Made by a program: the position numbers and the translations under genes
Part shown: one piece after another, positions 1 to 8,886 of the stretch
Layout: each line of letters starts with the position of its first letter
How positions within the stretch are numbered: position 1 is the first letter of the stretch
DNA from: JALZVT01 sp039029135
GTDB lineage: Bacteria; Pseudomonadota; Gammaproteobacteria; Pseudomonadales; Azotimanducaceae
Assembly (NCBI GenBank): GCA_039029135.1
Contig: JBCCGT010000003.1
Coordinates: forward strand, 248,001 to 312,000
Direction: 5' to 3'
Length of the DNA stretch: 64,000 nt
Notes under the pieces: generated by a model
The model's database searches: none
The model's input: the letters and a program-made list of their open reading frames with translations, nothing else
Told to the model about the DNA's origin: nothing

Positions 1-628
1 CGACGCTGTAGCTGCGTCGCGTCTCATCCAGCACGACCTCGCGCGCGAGCGCGTCGGCGGCGACGGACGATCCCGGGACCAGCGCGAGCGCCGGCTGACC
101 GTCGTGGGTGCCGGAGACCAGCAGCATCTCTGCGTGGGGCGCATCGGTCACCAGCGTCTTGCGGCCGCTGACGACGCCACCATCCAGACGCGTGCCGGCG
201 GCGCTGAGGTCCCAGTCGCCGTCGGCCTCGGTGAGCGCGACGGTCGCGGCAGCACCAGCCGCGATGCGCGGCAGCCAGCGCGCTCGCTGCGCGTCGGTGC
301 CGCCAGCGAGCAGCGCCTGCACGACCATCTGCGTGGTCGCGAAGGGCGTTCCGACCAGGCCGCGACCGAGCGGTTCCGCGATCGCAACGACCGCTCCGGC
401 GCCCAGTCCGCTGCCGCCGTGTTCCTCGGGAATCGCGACGCCCAGCCAGCCGAGCTCGACCATCTCCTGCCAGCGCGCCGGGTCGTAGCCCCGCTCGTCT
501 TCCAGCAATTCGCGAACCCGTGCAACCGGCGAGTGGCTGCGCACGAAATCGGCGGCGGTATCGAACAACAGCGCCTGTTCGTCGGTGAAATCGATGCGGT
601 TTGACAGCAGTTGTGCGGTTTGTGTCAT
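1..628 (-). CDS. Acyl-CoA dehydrogenase family protein (3' end cut by window)
   Basis: The frame is open from an ATG at 628 to the window edge, giving 209 residues of the N-terminal part. It starts MTQTAQLLSN and has the acyl-CoA dehydrogenase N-terminal helical domain, including WLGVAIPEEHGG near residue 65 and TVALTEADGDWD in the middle-domain entry. The family oxidises acyl-CoA thioesters to enoyl-CoA with FAD. It is the last visible gene of the carboxylase operon, 10 bp after another dehydrogenase gene. Adjacent pairs of this kind often form heteromeric enzymes. The C-terminal catalytic part is missing, so substrate class cannot be judged. Confidence 0.88.
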   Translation of the reverse strand, partial: MTQTAQLLSNRIDFTDEQALLFDTAADFVRSHSPVARVRELLEDERGYDPARWQEMVELGWLGVAIPEEHGGSGLGAGAVVAIAEPLGRGLVGTPFATTQMVVQALLAGGTDAQRARWLPRIAAGAAATVALTEADGDWDLSAAGTRLDGGVVSGRKTLVTDAPHAEMLLVSGTHDGQPALALVPGSSVAADALAREVVLDETRRSYSV

Positions 629-638
629 CGCTTTGCCC

Positions 639-1832
639 CTAGTGCTTCGGCAGACCGAGCACCCGCTCGGCAACGATGTTCGCCTGCACCTGGCTGGTGC
701 CGCCGCCGATGGTGGCCGAGAACGCGTTGAAGTAGGAGCGTTGCCACTTGCCGCCGTCGATTGCTGCCGCATCACCCATATAGCGGGCGCCGTTCGCGCC
801 CTGTAGCGCGATCGCAAACTGGCACAGCCGACGTTTGTGTTCCGTGGCCCGCAGTTTGCCAGACAGCTCGAGCGATCCAGGGCGCTCCGCGCAGAGCGCC
901 GCGTGTTTGCCGCGCGCGCCGCATAGCCGATCGCCCTGCTCTTCCGTGATGAACTCGACCAGCCGCTCCCGAACCCAGGGATCCTCGATCGCCGGTCGGC
1001 CGTTGCGTCGCGCCCTGCGCGCGACTTCGACAACGTCCGCGACGGCGAACGGCATCATGCTGGTGCCGCCGGCCTGACCGCCGACCACGCCGCGCTCGAA
1101 TGTGAGCGTTGACATAGCAACCGCCCAGCCCTCGCCCTCCGCGCCCATACGACAGGTCGCGGGTATACGCGCGTCGTTGAAGAAAGTCTGATTGAAACCA
1201 AACTCGCCGGTGATCTTGCGAATCGGCCGCACTTCGATTCCTGGGGCGTCCATAGGCGCTAGAAAGAAGCTGAGCCCAGCGTACTTGTTCTCGGCGTCGG
1301 GATTCGTGCGCGCGAGCAGAATCATGTACTTTGCGTGCGCGCCGAGACTCGTCCAGATCTTCGAGCCGTTGATGACATAGTCGTCGCCGTCGCGCACGGC
1401 GCGGGTTTGGGCACTGCCCAGGTCGGAGCCGTGGTCGGGCTCGGAAAAGCCCTGACACCAGATATCCTCGGCCGACAGGATGCGCTGTATGTAGCGCCGT
1501 TTTTCGTCCTCGGTGCCCCGCTGCAGGATCAGCGGCCCGGCCCAGTTGAGGCCAATGGTGTTCATCATGAAAGGCAACTTCTGGCGCGCCATCTCTGCGG
1601 TAACCGCATCCTGATAGGCCTGCGGCTGGCCGCCGCCGCCGTACTCGGCCGGCCAGGACATGCCGAGATAGCCCGCCTCGTAGACCTGCTGCTGCCAGTC
1701 GCGCAGGTAGTGGAACTGCTGATCCGTGCCGACCTCCATGAAGGTTTCTGGCAGCAGAAAGTCCGGTTCCGCGGGTCTGTTCTCGGCGAACCAGTGTTGC
1801 ACCTCGGTACGAAATTCTTGGAGTTCGTTCAT
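639..1832 (-). CDS. Acyl-CoA dehydrogenase
   Basis: A 397-residue protein of normal family length. The order is N-terminal helical domain (ends near 120), middle beta domain with WCQGFSEPDHGSDL near 130 and INGSKIWTS near 160, and C-terminal helical domain ending GGGTSQVQANIVAERVLGLP, the usual FAD and tetramer-contact motif. The reading frame stays open upstream to 2258, but homology begins at MNELQEFRTEVQ, so I chose the ATG at 1832. It should make the alpha,beta-double bond in an acyl-CoA for beta-oxidation. It lies 71 bp after the carboxyltransferase gene and 10 bp before a second dehydrogenase, so all four genes look co-transcribed. Confidence 0.92.
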   Translation of the reverse strand: MNELQEFRTEVQHWFAENRPAEPDFLLPETFMEVGTDQQFHYLRDWQQQVYEAGYLGMSWPAEYGGGGQPQAYQDAVTAEMARQKLPFMMNTIGLNWAGPLILQRGTEDEKRRYIQRILSAEDIWCQGFSEPDHGSDLGSAQTRAVRDGDDYVINGSKIWTSLGAHAKYMILLARTNPDAENKYAGLSFFLAPMDAPGIEVRPIRKITGEFGFNQTFFNDARIPATCRMGAEGEGWAVAMSTLTFERGVVGGQAGGTSMMPFAVADVVEVARRARRNGRPAIEDPWVRERLVEFITEEQGDRLCGARGKHAALCAERPGSLELSGKLRATEHKRRLCQFAIALQGANGARYMGDAAAIDGGKWQRSYFNAFSATIGGGTSQVQANIVAERVLGLPKH

Positions 1833-1903
1833 GTCGTTGCTCAATCTGGTAGGTGTGCCGCAGCGCCTTGCTCGCGGTGTACCGGTTCTGGACCCGCCGT
1901 GCG

Positions 1904-3550
1904 CTACAGACGCGCCACGCCGAAGCTGTTTGGTTCGGTGCCGCGATAGGGACTCTCGAGTACCGTCGCAAGACAAAACGCCAAGACGCTGCGTGTGTCC
2001 GCTGGATCGATGATGCCGTCGTCCATCATACGAGCAGAGCAGAACATCGCCTCGGACGAGTGTTCCATGCGCTCGACGATCCGCTCGCTTTGCGTGGCTA
2101 ATCCCTGGCGCTGATCGTCGCTCAGTTCGGTACCCAAACGCTCGGCGCGATCCTCGGCGACGATCGTCAGCACCTTGGCCGCCTGCGCGCCACCCATGAC
2201 CGCCTGGCGCGCCGTCGGCCAGGAAAAAATGAACTCCGGGCGCAGCGACTTCGAACACATGGCGTAGTTTCCTGCCCCATATGAGTTACCGACGATGATC
2301 GACAGCTTCGGCGGCCTGAAGTTGGCTACCGCCTGAATCATCTTCGAGCCGTGCTTCACCTGCCCGCTCTGTTCCGCCTCGACGCCGACCAGGAAGCCGG
2401 TCGTGTTGTGCAGAAAGACCATAGGCGTATCGGCCTGATCACAAAGCTGCAGAAACTGGCTCGCCTTCTTGGCCCCCTGCGGCGTGATTGGGCCGTTGTT
2501 GGTGATGATGCCGCAGCGCCAGCCGTCGATGCGCGCGTGGCCGCAGATCGTGTGACTGTCGATCGCGGCCTGAAACTCGAAGAACTGTGAATCGTCCGCG
2601 ACGCGCGCGATGATCTCGCGCATGTCGTAGGGCACGCGCTTGTCCTCGGCGACAATGCCGCGCAGTTCCTGCGCGGGATATCGCGGGGCCGCGGGTTCAC
2701 TATCGCGCTCCAGCGCGCGATGCGCGGGCGGCGGCAGCTGGGCGACGATCTCGCGCGCGATGCGGATGCCGTCGGCGTCGCTCGCCGCAAGATATTCACC
2801 GGTCTGGGATACGGTGGCGTGCATGTCGGCGCCGCCAAGCGTCTCGTGGTCGGCCACCTCGCCGGTGGCGGCCTTGAGCAGCGGCGGTCCAGCCAGAAAC
2901 ATCTGCGTCTGGCCCTGCACGAGCACGATGTAATCTGACAGCGCCACCTGATACGCCCCGCCCGCGGTCGCGTTGCCGTGGGCGACCGTGATCTGCGGGA
3001 TCCCGGCGGCCGACAGCTCTGCCTGCTGGCAGTAGACGCGTCCGCCATCGAGAAAACCGTGCACTCCCCAGGGATCGGGATCGCCGTCACCGGCCAGGTT
3101 GCCCCCGCCGCTCTCCGACAGCGAGACGATCGGCAGCCGCAGCGCGAAGGCGATCTCGTGCAGGCGCAGATTCTTGCGCGTCGTGACGCTGGAAATCGTG
3201 CCGCCCTTGATCGCGTAGTTCCAGACCATGACGAGCACGCGGCGGCCAGATACCGAGCCGATGCCGACGATGATGTTGCCGCCGGCCGAGGAGCCGTCCG
3301 TGTCGCCGTCCATGCCCAGACCCGCGATCGACGACAGCTCGAGAAAGGGCGCACCCGGATCGAGCAGGTGCGCGAGGCGCTCGCGGGGCAGCAGCTTGCC
3401 GCGCTTGGTTGCCCGCTCGCGGTACTTCTCTTCGCTCGCGCGGATGTTGGCCTCCACGGCGCGAACCTTCGCCACGTAATCGGTCATGAAGCGCGTATTG
3501 GCAACGAACTCGTCGCCTGCGGTGTTTAGCCTGGATTCGATTCGCTTCAC
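1904..3550 (-). CDS. Acyl-CoA carboxylase, carboxyltransferase (beta) subunit
   Basis: A 548-residue carboxyltransferase with both crotonase-like halves. The N half carries GKLLPRERLAHLLDPG and GGNIIVGIGSVSGRRV; the C half carries NTTGFLVGVEAEQSG, GNSYGAGNYAMCSK and the PTARQAVMGG active-site segment. It moves carboxyl from biotin to an acyl-CoA. The architecture matches propionyl-, methylcrotonyl- and geranyl-CoA carboxylases; the two neighbouring dehydrogenases favour a branched or isoprenoid acyl-CoA. The start is GTG at 3550, overlapping the TGA of the biotin subunit by four bases (GTGA), which implies translational coupling. The exact substrate is not determined. Confidence 0.92.
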   Translation of the reverse strand: MKRIESRLNTAGDEFVANTRFMTDYVAKVRAVEANIRASEEKYRERATKRGKLLPRERLAHLLDPGAPFLELSSIAGLGMDGDTDGSSAGGNIIVGIGSVSGRRVLVMVWNYAIKGGTISSVTTRKNLRLHEIAFALRLPIVSLSESGGGNLAGDGDPDPWGVHGFLDGGRVYCQQAELSAAGIPQITVAHGNATAGGAYQVALSDYIVLVQGQTQMFLAGPPLLKAATGEVADHETLGGADMHATVSQTGEYLAASDADGIRIAREIVAQLPPPAHRALERDSEPAAPRYPAQELRGIVAEDKRVPYDMREIIARVADDSQFFEFQAAIDSHTICGHARIDGWRCGIITNNGPITPQGAKKASQFLQLCDQADTPMVFLHNTTGFLVGVEAEQSGQVKHGSKMIQAVANFRPPKLSIIVGNSYGAGNYAMCSKSLRPEFIFSWPTARQAVMGGAQAAKVLTIVAEDRAERLGTELSDDQRQGLATQSERIVERMEHSSEAMFCSARMMDDGIIDPADTRSVLAFCLATVLESPYRGTEPNSFGVARL

Positions 3551-5553
3551 TCTGAGTCTCCGCTTTCGTCGGTGTCGAGTGTCAGTGTCATCAGCAGATC
3601 TCCTTTCCTGACCTGCTGCCCTATTTCGACCTCAACGCTCGCGACGGCGCCGTCGCCGTCCGCCAGATGGCGGTGCTCCATCTTCATGGCTTCGATAATG
3701 ACCAGCGCACTTCCTTGCTCCACGCGATCGCCGGCCTGCGCGTTGAGCGCGACGACCTGGCCTTCGGTTGACGCGGTAATCCGTCCGCTGCCCTCCGCGT
3801 TCGCGTCGGCCGGAGGGCGATAGGTGGCGTCCGTCACGTCGATCTGTTCGGCACCGAACTGCACGCACAGACGCGGCAGCTGATCCACGTCCTGTGCGAC
3901 GAACGCAAACTCGGCGCGTCCGGCAAGCCCGTCGACAACAAAGGCGGCGCTGCCCGCGGCGCGATCGAGGGCTGTGAATTGCACCTCGTGAGTGGTGTCG
4001 TCGATGTCGACACGGGTGGCGCTCGGCGTCGCTGTCAGCAGCGCGCGCTGCGATTGTTCATCGAATTCCAGCAGACGGTGACGCGGCGTCGGCGCTGTGT
4101 TTGACCAGTGCCGCAGTTCGTTGCTGGTCGGGCACTGGCACTCGAACAAGAGCGCTGCAGCTATCGCCCGCTCGGCGCTGCCCGGCGCGCGCGACCCGGC
4201 GATAAGCGCATCGAGCTCGGCGTCGATGTAGTCCGTGGTTGCCGTGCCGCCGGCGAAACGCTGATCGCGCACCAGCGTGCTGAGAAAACTAAGGTTGGTA
4301 CGCAGCCCGAGCGCCACGGTTTCGCCGAGGGCACGCTCGAGACGCCGACAGGCCGTCTGCCGATCCTCCGCGTACACGATGACCTTGGCGATCATCGCAT
4401 CGTAGAAGGGCGAGACGCTGTCACGCGCGTTGAGGCTGTGGTCGACGCGCACGCCCGCGCCCTGTGCCGGCGAGAAGCGCAACAGCGCGCCGGTCTGCGG
4501 CAGGAAGCCGGCCGCGGGGTCTTCCGCATACAGGCGCGCCTCGATCGCGTGACCGCTTAGCTTAACGTCCTCCTGAGCCAGACTCAGCGTTTCGCCGGCA
4601 GCGACCCTGAGCTGCTGGTCAACCAGGTCGATGCCTGTGACGAGCTCCGTTACCGGGTGCTCAACCTGCAGCCGCGTGTTCATTTCGAGGAAGTAAAAGC
4701 TGCGATCGTCGTTGACCAGAAACTCAACGGTTCCCACGCCGCGATAGTCGCAGGCGCGGGCCGCACGGATGGCGGCCGCGCCCAACAGCGCGCGCAGTTC
4801 CGCGTCGACGAACGGCGATGGCGCCTCCTCCATGACCTTCTGGTGTCGTCGCTGCAGCGAGCAGTCGCGCTCGCCCAGATGAATCACGTTGCCGTGCCCG
4901 TCCGCGAGCACCTGCACCTCGATATGGCGACCGCCCGTAATGGCGCGTTCGAGTATCAGCGTGTCGTCGCCGAACGCGTTGCGGGCCTCGAGGCGTGCCG
5001 AATCCAGCGCCACGGGTAGCGCCGCAGCGTCGCTGACCAGTCGCATGCCGCGCCCGCCGCCGCCGGCCGCCGCCTTGACCATAAGCGGATAGCCCACGGT
5101 TGCCGCCGCGGCGATGAGCGCTGCGTCGCTCTGATCGGCGCCGTTGTATCCCGGTATGCACGGCACGTCGACCGCCTCGACTGCCGTTTTGGCGGCCTGC
5201 TTGCTGCCCATCAGCTCGATCGCTGAAACGGGCGGGCCGATGAACACGATGTTCGCCGCCGCGCAGGCGCGCGCAAAGGCGGCGTTCTCGGACAGGAACC
5301 CGTAGCCTGGATGAATCGCGTCAGCGCCGCTGGTCTGCGCCGCCGCGATGATCTTGTCGATATCGAGGTAACTGTCGCTTGAGAGGCTGCCGCCCAAGGC
5401 AACGGAGTGATCGGCGCTGTGCACGTGCGGCGCGTTTGCGTCGACATCGCTGTAGACGGCAACCGCCTCCAGACCGGCGGCCTGTACGCTGCGCAGCACG
5501 CGCATTGCAATCTCTCCCCGATTCGCGATCAGCACGCGAGCGATGTTCGGCAT
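3547..5553 (-). CDS. Acyl-CoA carboxylase, biotin carboxylase/biotin carrier (alpha) subunit
   Basis: A 668-residue protein. It has a biotin carboxylase N domain (IARVLIANRGEIAMRVLR at residue 3 onward), an ATP-grasp domain with the glycine-rich loop GGGGRGM near 165 and EMNTRLQVEHPVTE near 290, a biotin carboxylase C domain, and a C-terminal biotinyl domain with AMKMEH; the biotinylated lysine is about K624. It carboxylates its own biotin with ATP and bicarbonate and hands the carboxyl to the beta subunit next door. The frame is open far upstream, but similarity starts at MPNIARVLI, so the ATG at 5553 was chosen. It is the first gene of the minus-strand operon, with about 190 bp to the divergent GST gene. 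Confidence 0.93.
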   Translation of the reverse strand: MPNIARVLIANRGEIAMRVLRSVQAAGLEAVAVYSDVDANAPHVHSADHSVALGGSLSSDSYLDIDKIIAAAQTSGADAIHPGYGFLSENAAFARACAAANIVFIGPPVSAIELMGSKQAAKTAVEAVDVPCIPGYNGADQSDAALIAAAATVGYPLMVKAAAGGGGRGMRLVSDAAALPVALDSARLEARNAFGDDTLILERAITGGRHIEVQVLADGHGNVIHLGERDCSLQRRHQKVMEEAPSPFVDAELRALLGAAAIRAARACDYRGVGTVEFLVNDDRSFYFLEMNTRLQVEHPVTELVTGIDLVDQQLRVAAGETLSLAQEDVKLSGHAIEARLYAEDPAAGFLPQTGALLRFSPAQGAGVRVDHSLNARDSVSPFYDAMIAKVIVYAEDRQTACRRLERALGETVALGLRTNLSFLSTLVRDQRFAGGTATTDYIDAELDALIAGSRAPGSAERAIAAALLFECQCPTSNELRHWSNTAPTPRHRLLEFDEQSQRALLTATPSATRVDIDDTTHEVQFTALDRAAGSAAFVVDGLAGRAEFAFVAQDVDQLPRLCVQFGAEQIDVTDATYRPPADANAEGSGRITASTEGQVVALNAQAGDRVEQGSALVIIEAMKMEHRHLADGDGAVASVEVEIGQQVRKGDLLMTLTLDTDESGDSE

Positions 5554-5680
5554 GGGTTCTCCCGTATCCGCCCCCCAATCCTCTAGGGTAAGCGCAAGCC
5601 CGCGATCCGCAAAGCGCCGCGACCTACAGCGACGCCGACCGCGCGGCCACGCCTGAAGGTTGTCGAGTTCCGCGAGCGCG

Positions 5681-5710
5681 TTGACACCGCTTCCAGCCTC
5701 ACGGCCTAAT
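5681..5710 (+). promoter_or_regulatory. Candidate sigma-70 promoter for the GST/SDR genes
   Basis: A perfect -35 hexamer TTGACA at 5681-5686 is followed after 18 bases by CCTAAT (4 of 6 to consensus) at 5705-5710. The start codon of the GST gene is at 5746, a normal leader length. It lies in the gap between two divergent operons. Evidence is sequence match only. Confidence 0.4.
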
Positions 5711-5745
5711 GACCGATTGTCTGTGCCGAGCGGGTTCCCATATCC

Positions 5746-6351
5746 ATGAAGCTTTATCACTGCGTCGGCGCCCGATCCATGCGTCCCGTCTGGACGGCGG
5801 CCGAGATGGGCCTCGACATCGAAGTCATACAGATGACCTTCCCACCGCGGTTCACGTACCCCGGCTACAAGGAGATCAATCCGCTGGGGACCGTGCCCAC
5901 GCTGGTCGATGGCGATCTGGTGCTTACTGAGTCGAGCGCCATCTCCCAGTATTTCGTCGACCGCTACGGGCCGAGCGATCTCGGCGTCGCTGCTGAGCAC
6001 CCGGAGTACGGCGCCTACCTGAACTGGCTGCACCGCTCTGACGCCACACTCACCTTTCCGCAGACGCTGGTGCTGCGGTATACCCAACTCGAGCCCGAAG
6101 AACGCCGCATTCAGCAGGTGGCCGACGATTACAAGCAGTGGTTTCTCGCGCGCATGCGCTGCGTCGAGGAGGCAACCAGCGAACGCGAGTATCTCGTCGC
6201 GGATCGTTTCACCATCGCTGATATCTGCGTTGGCTATGCGGTGTACCTGGCGCTCACGCTCAACATCGATGAGGTACTGCGGCCCAACACCCGCCGCTGG
6301 TGGGAACAGATCAGCGCGCGACCGGCCTACGAGCGCATCAAGGACCAGTAA
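5746..6351 (+). CDS. Glutathione S-transferase family protein
   Basis: A 201-residue two-domain GST. The N-terminal thioredoxin fold (1-80) has NPLGTVPTLVDGD followed by ESSAI, the usual glutathione gamma-glutamyl binding corner. The C-terminal helical domain (about 88-200) has the conserved N-capping motif region near FTIADICVGY. Members conjugate glutathione or isomerise substrates such as maleylacetoacetate. It sits 29 bp before an SDR gene on the same strand and diverges from the carboxylase operon, so a role in processing or detoxifying catabolic intermediates is plausible but unproven. Confidence 0.88.
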   Translation: MKLYHCVGARSMRPVWTAAEMGLDIEVIQMTFPPRFTYPGYKEINPLGTVPTLVDGDLVLTESSAISQYFVDRYGPSDLGVAAEHPEYGAYLNWLHRSDATLTFPQTLVLRYTQLEPEERRIQQVADDYKQWFLARMRCVEEATSEREYLVADRFTIADICVGYAVYLALTLNIDEVLRPNTRRWWEQISARPAYERIKDQ

Positions 6352-6380
6352 CTCATCCAGCAGACGCCTCGGAGGCCGCC

Positions 6381-7157
6381 GTGACCGATTACCCCACCCC
6401 TAACCTCTCGATGGACCTCACCGGACAGGTGGCGTTTGTCACCGGCACGACGTCCGGCCTCGGCAAGCGTTTCGCCGACGTGCTAGCCGCCTGCGGCGCC
6501 AGCGTCGCTCTGTCGGGTCGTCGAGTCGAGCGCCTGGAGGCCCACGCCGAAGCGCTGCGCGAGCGCGGCACGAAGGTCGTGACCGTCCCGCTGGACATGA
6601 CGGATTCTGCGGCGGTGCTGGCGAGCGTGGGTCAGGTTGAAGAAGCGCTGGGGCCCGTCACGATCCTGGTGAACAACGCCGGCATACCCGACGCCCAGCG
6701 GGCACACAAGATGTCACTGGATCTGATCGACCAGGTCATCGACACCAATCTGCGCGGCCCCTACATCCTCGCCTGCGAAGTGGCGCGCCGCCTCATCGCG
6801 CTCAAGCAGCCCGGTCGGATCGTCAACATCTCGTCGATCGCATACCGCAACTACTCGGGTAACGGCGCAGCGCTGTATTCCATCACCAAGGCCGGCGTGG
6901 CCCGCATGACGGAGGCATTGGCCGTCGAGTGGTCGCGCTATCGGATCAACGTCAACTGCATCGCCCCCGGCGCCTTCTCGTCGGAGATGATGGACGGCAT
7001 GGTCGAGCGTATCGGCGACATCGCCGCGCACTTTCCGCGTCAACGCATCTGCGACCCGGCGCTCATGGACAGCACGCTGATGTACCTGGTGGGGCCCGCG
7101 TCCGAAGCGGTCACCGGCACGGTTATCGAGGTCGATGACGGCCAGGGACCGCGCTGA
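6381..7157 (+). CDS. Short-chain dehydrogenase/reductase
   Basis: A 258-residue classical SDR. It has the cofactor motif TGTTSGLG at 21-28, NNAG at 98-101, and the catalytic set S151/S152, Y166 and K170 (YSITK). The GTG at 6381 was chosen because GGAGG lies six bases upstream; an ATG 30 bases later would remove only the leader before the fold. It should oxidise or reduce a hydroxy/oxo group with NAD(P). It follows the GST gene by 29 bp and precedes the GMC oxidoreductase by 70 bp, consistent with one transcript. The substrate is unknown. Confidence 0.9.
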   Translation: MTDYPTPNLSMDLTGQVAFVTGTTSGLGKRFADVLAACGASVALSGRRVERLEAHAEALRERGTKVVTVPLDMTDSAAVLASVGQVEEALGPVTILVNNAGIPDAQRAHKMSLDLIDQVIDTNLRGPYILACEVARRLIALKQPGRIVNISSIAYRNYSGNGAALYSITKAGVARMTEALAVEWSRYRINVNCIAPGAFSSEMMDGMVERIGDIAAHFPRQRICDPALMDSTLMYLVGPASEAVTGTVIEVDDGQGPR

Positions 7158-7227
7158 CGCGTCGCCACGTACCGAACCGACAGACGATGCAGCACGCCCC
7201 GGCGCCCAAGGCGCCTGACCTATCGCG

Positions 7228-8886
7228 ATGAGCAGCTTCGACACGATCGTCGTGGGTGCGGGATCCGCCGGCTGTGTCGTCGCTGCGCGGCTGTCGGAGG
7301 ACCCCTCGCATCGGGTGCTGCTGCTTGAGGCCGGCGGTCGCATCGATCGTTTCTACGACGTGCTGACGCGCATGCCAGCAGCGCTGTCGATGCCGCTCGG
7401 ACGGCGTCGCTATGACTGGTGTTTCTCGAGCGAACCCGAGCTACAGCTCAATCGACGCCGTATCGCACACCCGCGCGGGCGTGGCCTGGGCGGATCCTCT
7501 GCGATCAACGGCATGGCTTACGTTCGCGGTCATCCAGAGGATTACAACCGCTGGGCTCGGCTGGGCGCGACCGGGTGGCGCTACGAAGATGTCTTGCCTT
7601 ACTTCCGCCGCGCCGAGGGCGCGCGCGACCCGGCTCGCGATGCGTTCTACCGAGGCAGCGACGGCCCGCTCGCGACCACCCGTGGCACGCTCGACAATCC
7701 GCTGCACGGCGCCTTTCTTGGTGCCGCCCGTGAAGCCGGTTTTCCCGTCCGCGCCGATCTGAACACGCCTCGGCAGGAAGGCTTCGGTCCGCTGCAGATG
7801 ACGGTCGATCGGGGTATCCGCGCATCGACCAACCGCGCGTACCTGCAGCCGGCGGCCGCGCGCGGCAATCTCGAAATTCTGGATCGCGTCGAGGTTGACC
7901 GCCTGCTGTTCGACGGCCGCCGGGTCGTCGGCATCGAGGCGGCGCGGCGGCGAACGCGGCTGCGTCTTCGGGCTGGGCGCATCGTGCTGTGCGCCGGCGC
8001 GATCGGCACGCCGACGATACTGCAGCGTTCCGGGGTCGGCCCGGGACACCTGCTGCGGCCACTCGGCATCGATCCGGTGCTGGACGCGGCGGAGGTCGGC
8101 GCCAACCTGCGCGACCATCTGGAGGTCTATGTGCAGCAGGCCTGCACCCGGCCGGTTAGTCTGAACCGCAAACTCGGCTGGCTGCAGCGCGGCGTGATCG
8201 GCGCGCGCTGGCTCACGCGGCGCAGCGGCATCGGCGCGAGCAACCAGTTCGAGACCGGCGGCTTCGTTCGCAGTCGCCCAGAACAGACCTGGCCGGACCT
8301 GCAGTTTCACTTTCTTCCCGGCGCGATCCGCTATGACGGCACCGCCGCGCCGGTCGCCGACGGTTTTCAGGTGCACGTCGGGCCGATGTCCTCGGAGGCG
8401 CGCGGCAGCGTTCGTCTGCGCAGCGCCGACATGCGCGATGCGCCGGTGCTGCGCTTCAACTACATGAGCGAAATGGACGACTGGGTGACGTTTCGCGCCG
8501 GCATTCGGCTCGCGCGTGAGCTGTTTCGCCAGCCCGCCTTAGCGGATTTCGTGGGCGCGGAGGTCAGTCCCGGCGCTCATGCTGATTCGGACCACCAGCT
8601 CGACGCCTTCATTCGCGGCAATGCCGAGAGCGCCTATCACCCCTGCGGTACCTGCCGCATGGGCAGCGACGAGACAGCGGTCGCGGACCCCGATGGTCGG
8701 GTGCGCGGCGTCGACGATCTGTGGATCGCCGACGCATCGCTGTTTCCGCATCTCACGAACGGCAATCTCAACGCGCCGACGATCATGCTCGCCGAGAAAA
8801 TCGCGCACGGTTTGCAGGGCCAGCGTCTGCCGCCCGACACGCTCACAGAGGAAGCTGCGTCGCCTGTGCGGGCGGCCGTCGAATGA
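7228..8886 (+). CDS. GMC family FAD-dependent oxidoreductase (choline dehydrogenase-like)
   Basis: A 552-residue GMC oxidoreductase. The N-terminal Rossmann motif VVGAGSAGCVVAARLSE is at 8-24, with an LLEAGG strand next to it. The GMC signature region GRGLGGSSAINGM follows near 90. The C-terminal catalytic block has YHPCGTCRMGSD near 470, with the usual base histidine, then NGNLNAPTIMLAEKIA near 515. The family oxidises primary alcohols (choline, aliphatic, aromatic) to aldehydes using FAD. With the CYP153-like gene nearby, an aliphatic alcohol is a reasonable guess. Its TGA overlaps the RecQ start codon in ATGA. Confidence 0.92.
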   Translation: MSSFDTIVVGAGSAGCVVAARLSEDPSHRVLLLEAGGRIDRFYDVLTRMPAALSMPLGRRRYDWCFSSEPELQLNRRRIAHPRGRGLGGSSAINGMAYVRGHPEDYNRWARLGATGWRYEDVLPYFRRAEGARDPARDAFYRGSDGPLATTRGTLDNPLHGAFLGAAREAGFPVRADLNTPRQEGFGPLQMTVDRGIRASTNRAYLQPAAARGNLEILDRVEVDRLLFDGRRVVGIEAARRRTRLRLRAGRIVLCAGAIGTPTILQRSGVGPGHLLRPLGIDPVLDAAEVGANLRDHLEVYVQQACTRPVSLNRKLGWLQRGVIGARWLTRRSGIGASNQFETGGFVRSRPEQTWPDLQFHFLPGAIRYDGTAAPVADGFQVHVGPMSSEARGSVRLRSADMRDAPVLRFNYMSEMDDWVTFRAGIRLARELFRQPALADFVGAEVSPGAHADSDHQLDAFIRGNAESAYHPCGTCRMGSDETAVADPDGRVRGVDDLWIADASLFPHLTNGNLNAPTIMLAEKIAHGLQGQRLPPDTLTEEAASPVRAAVE

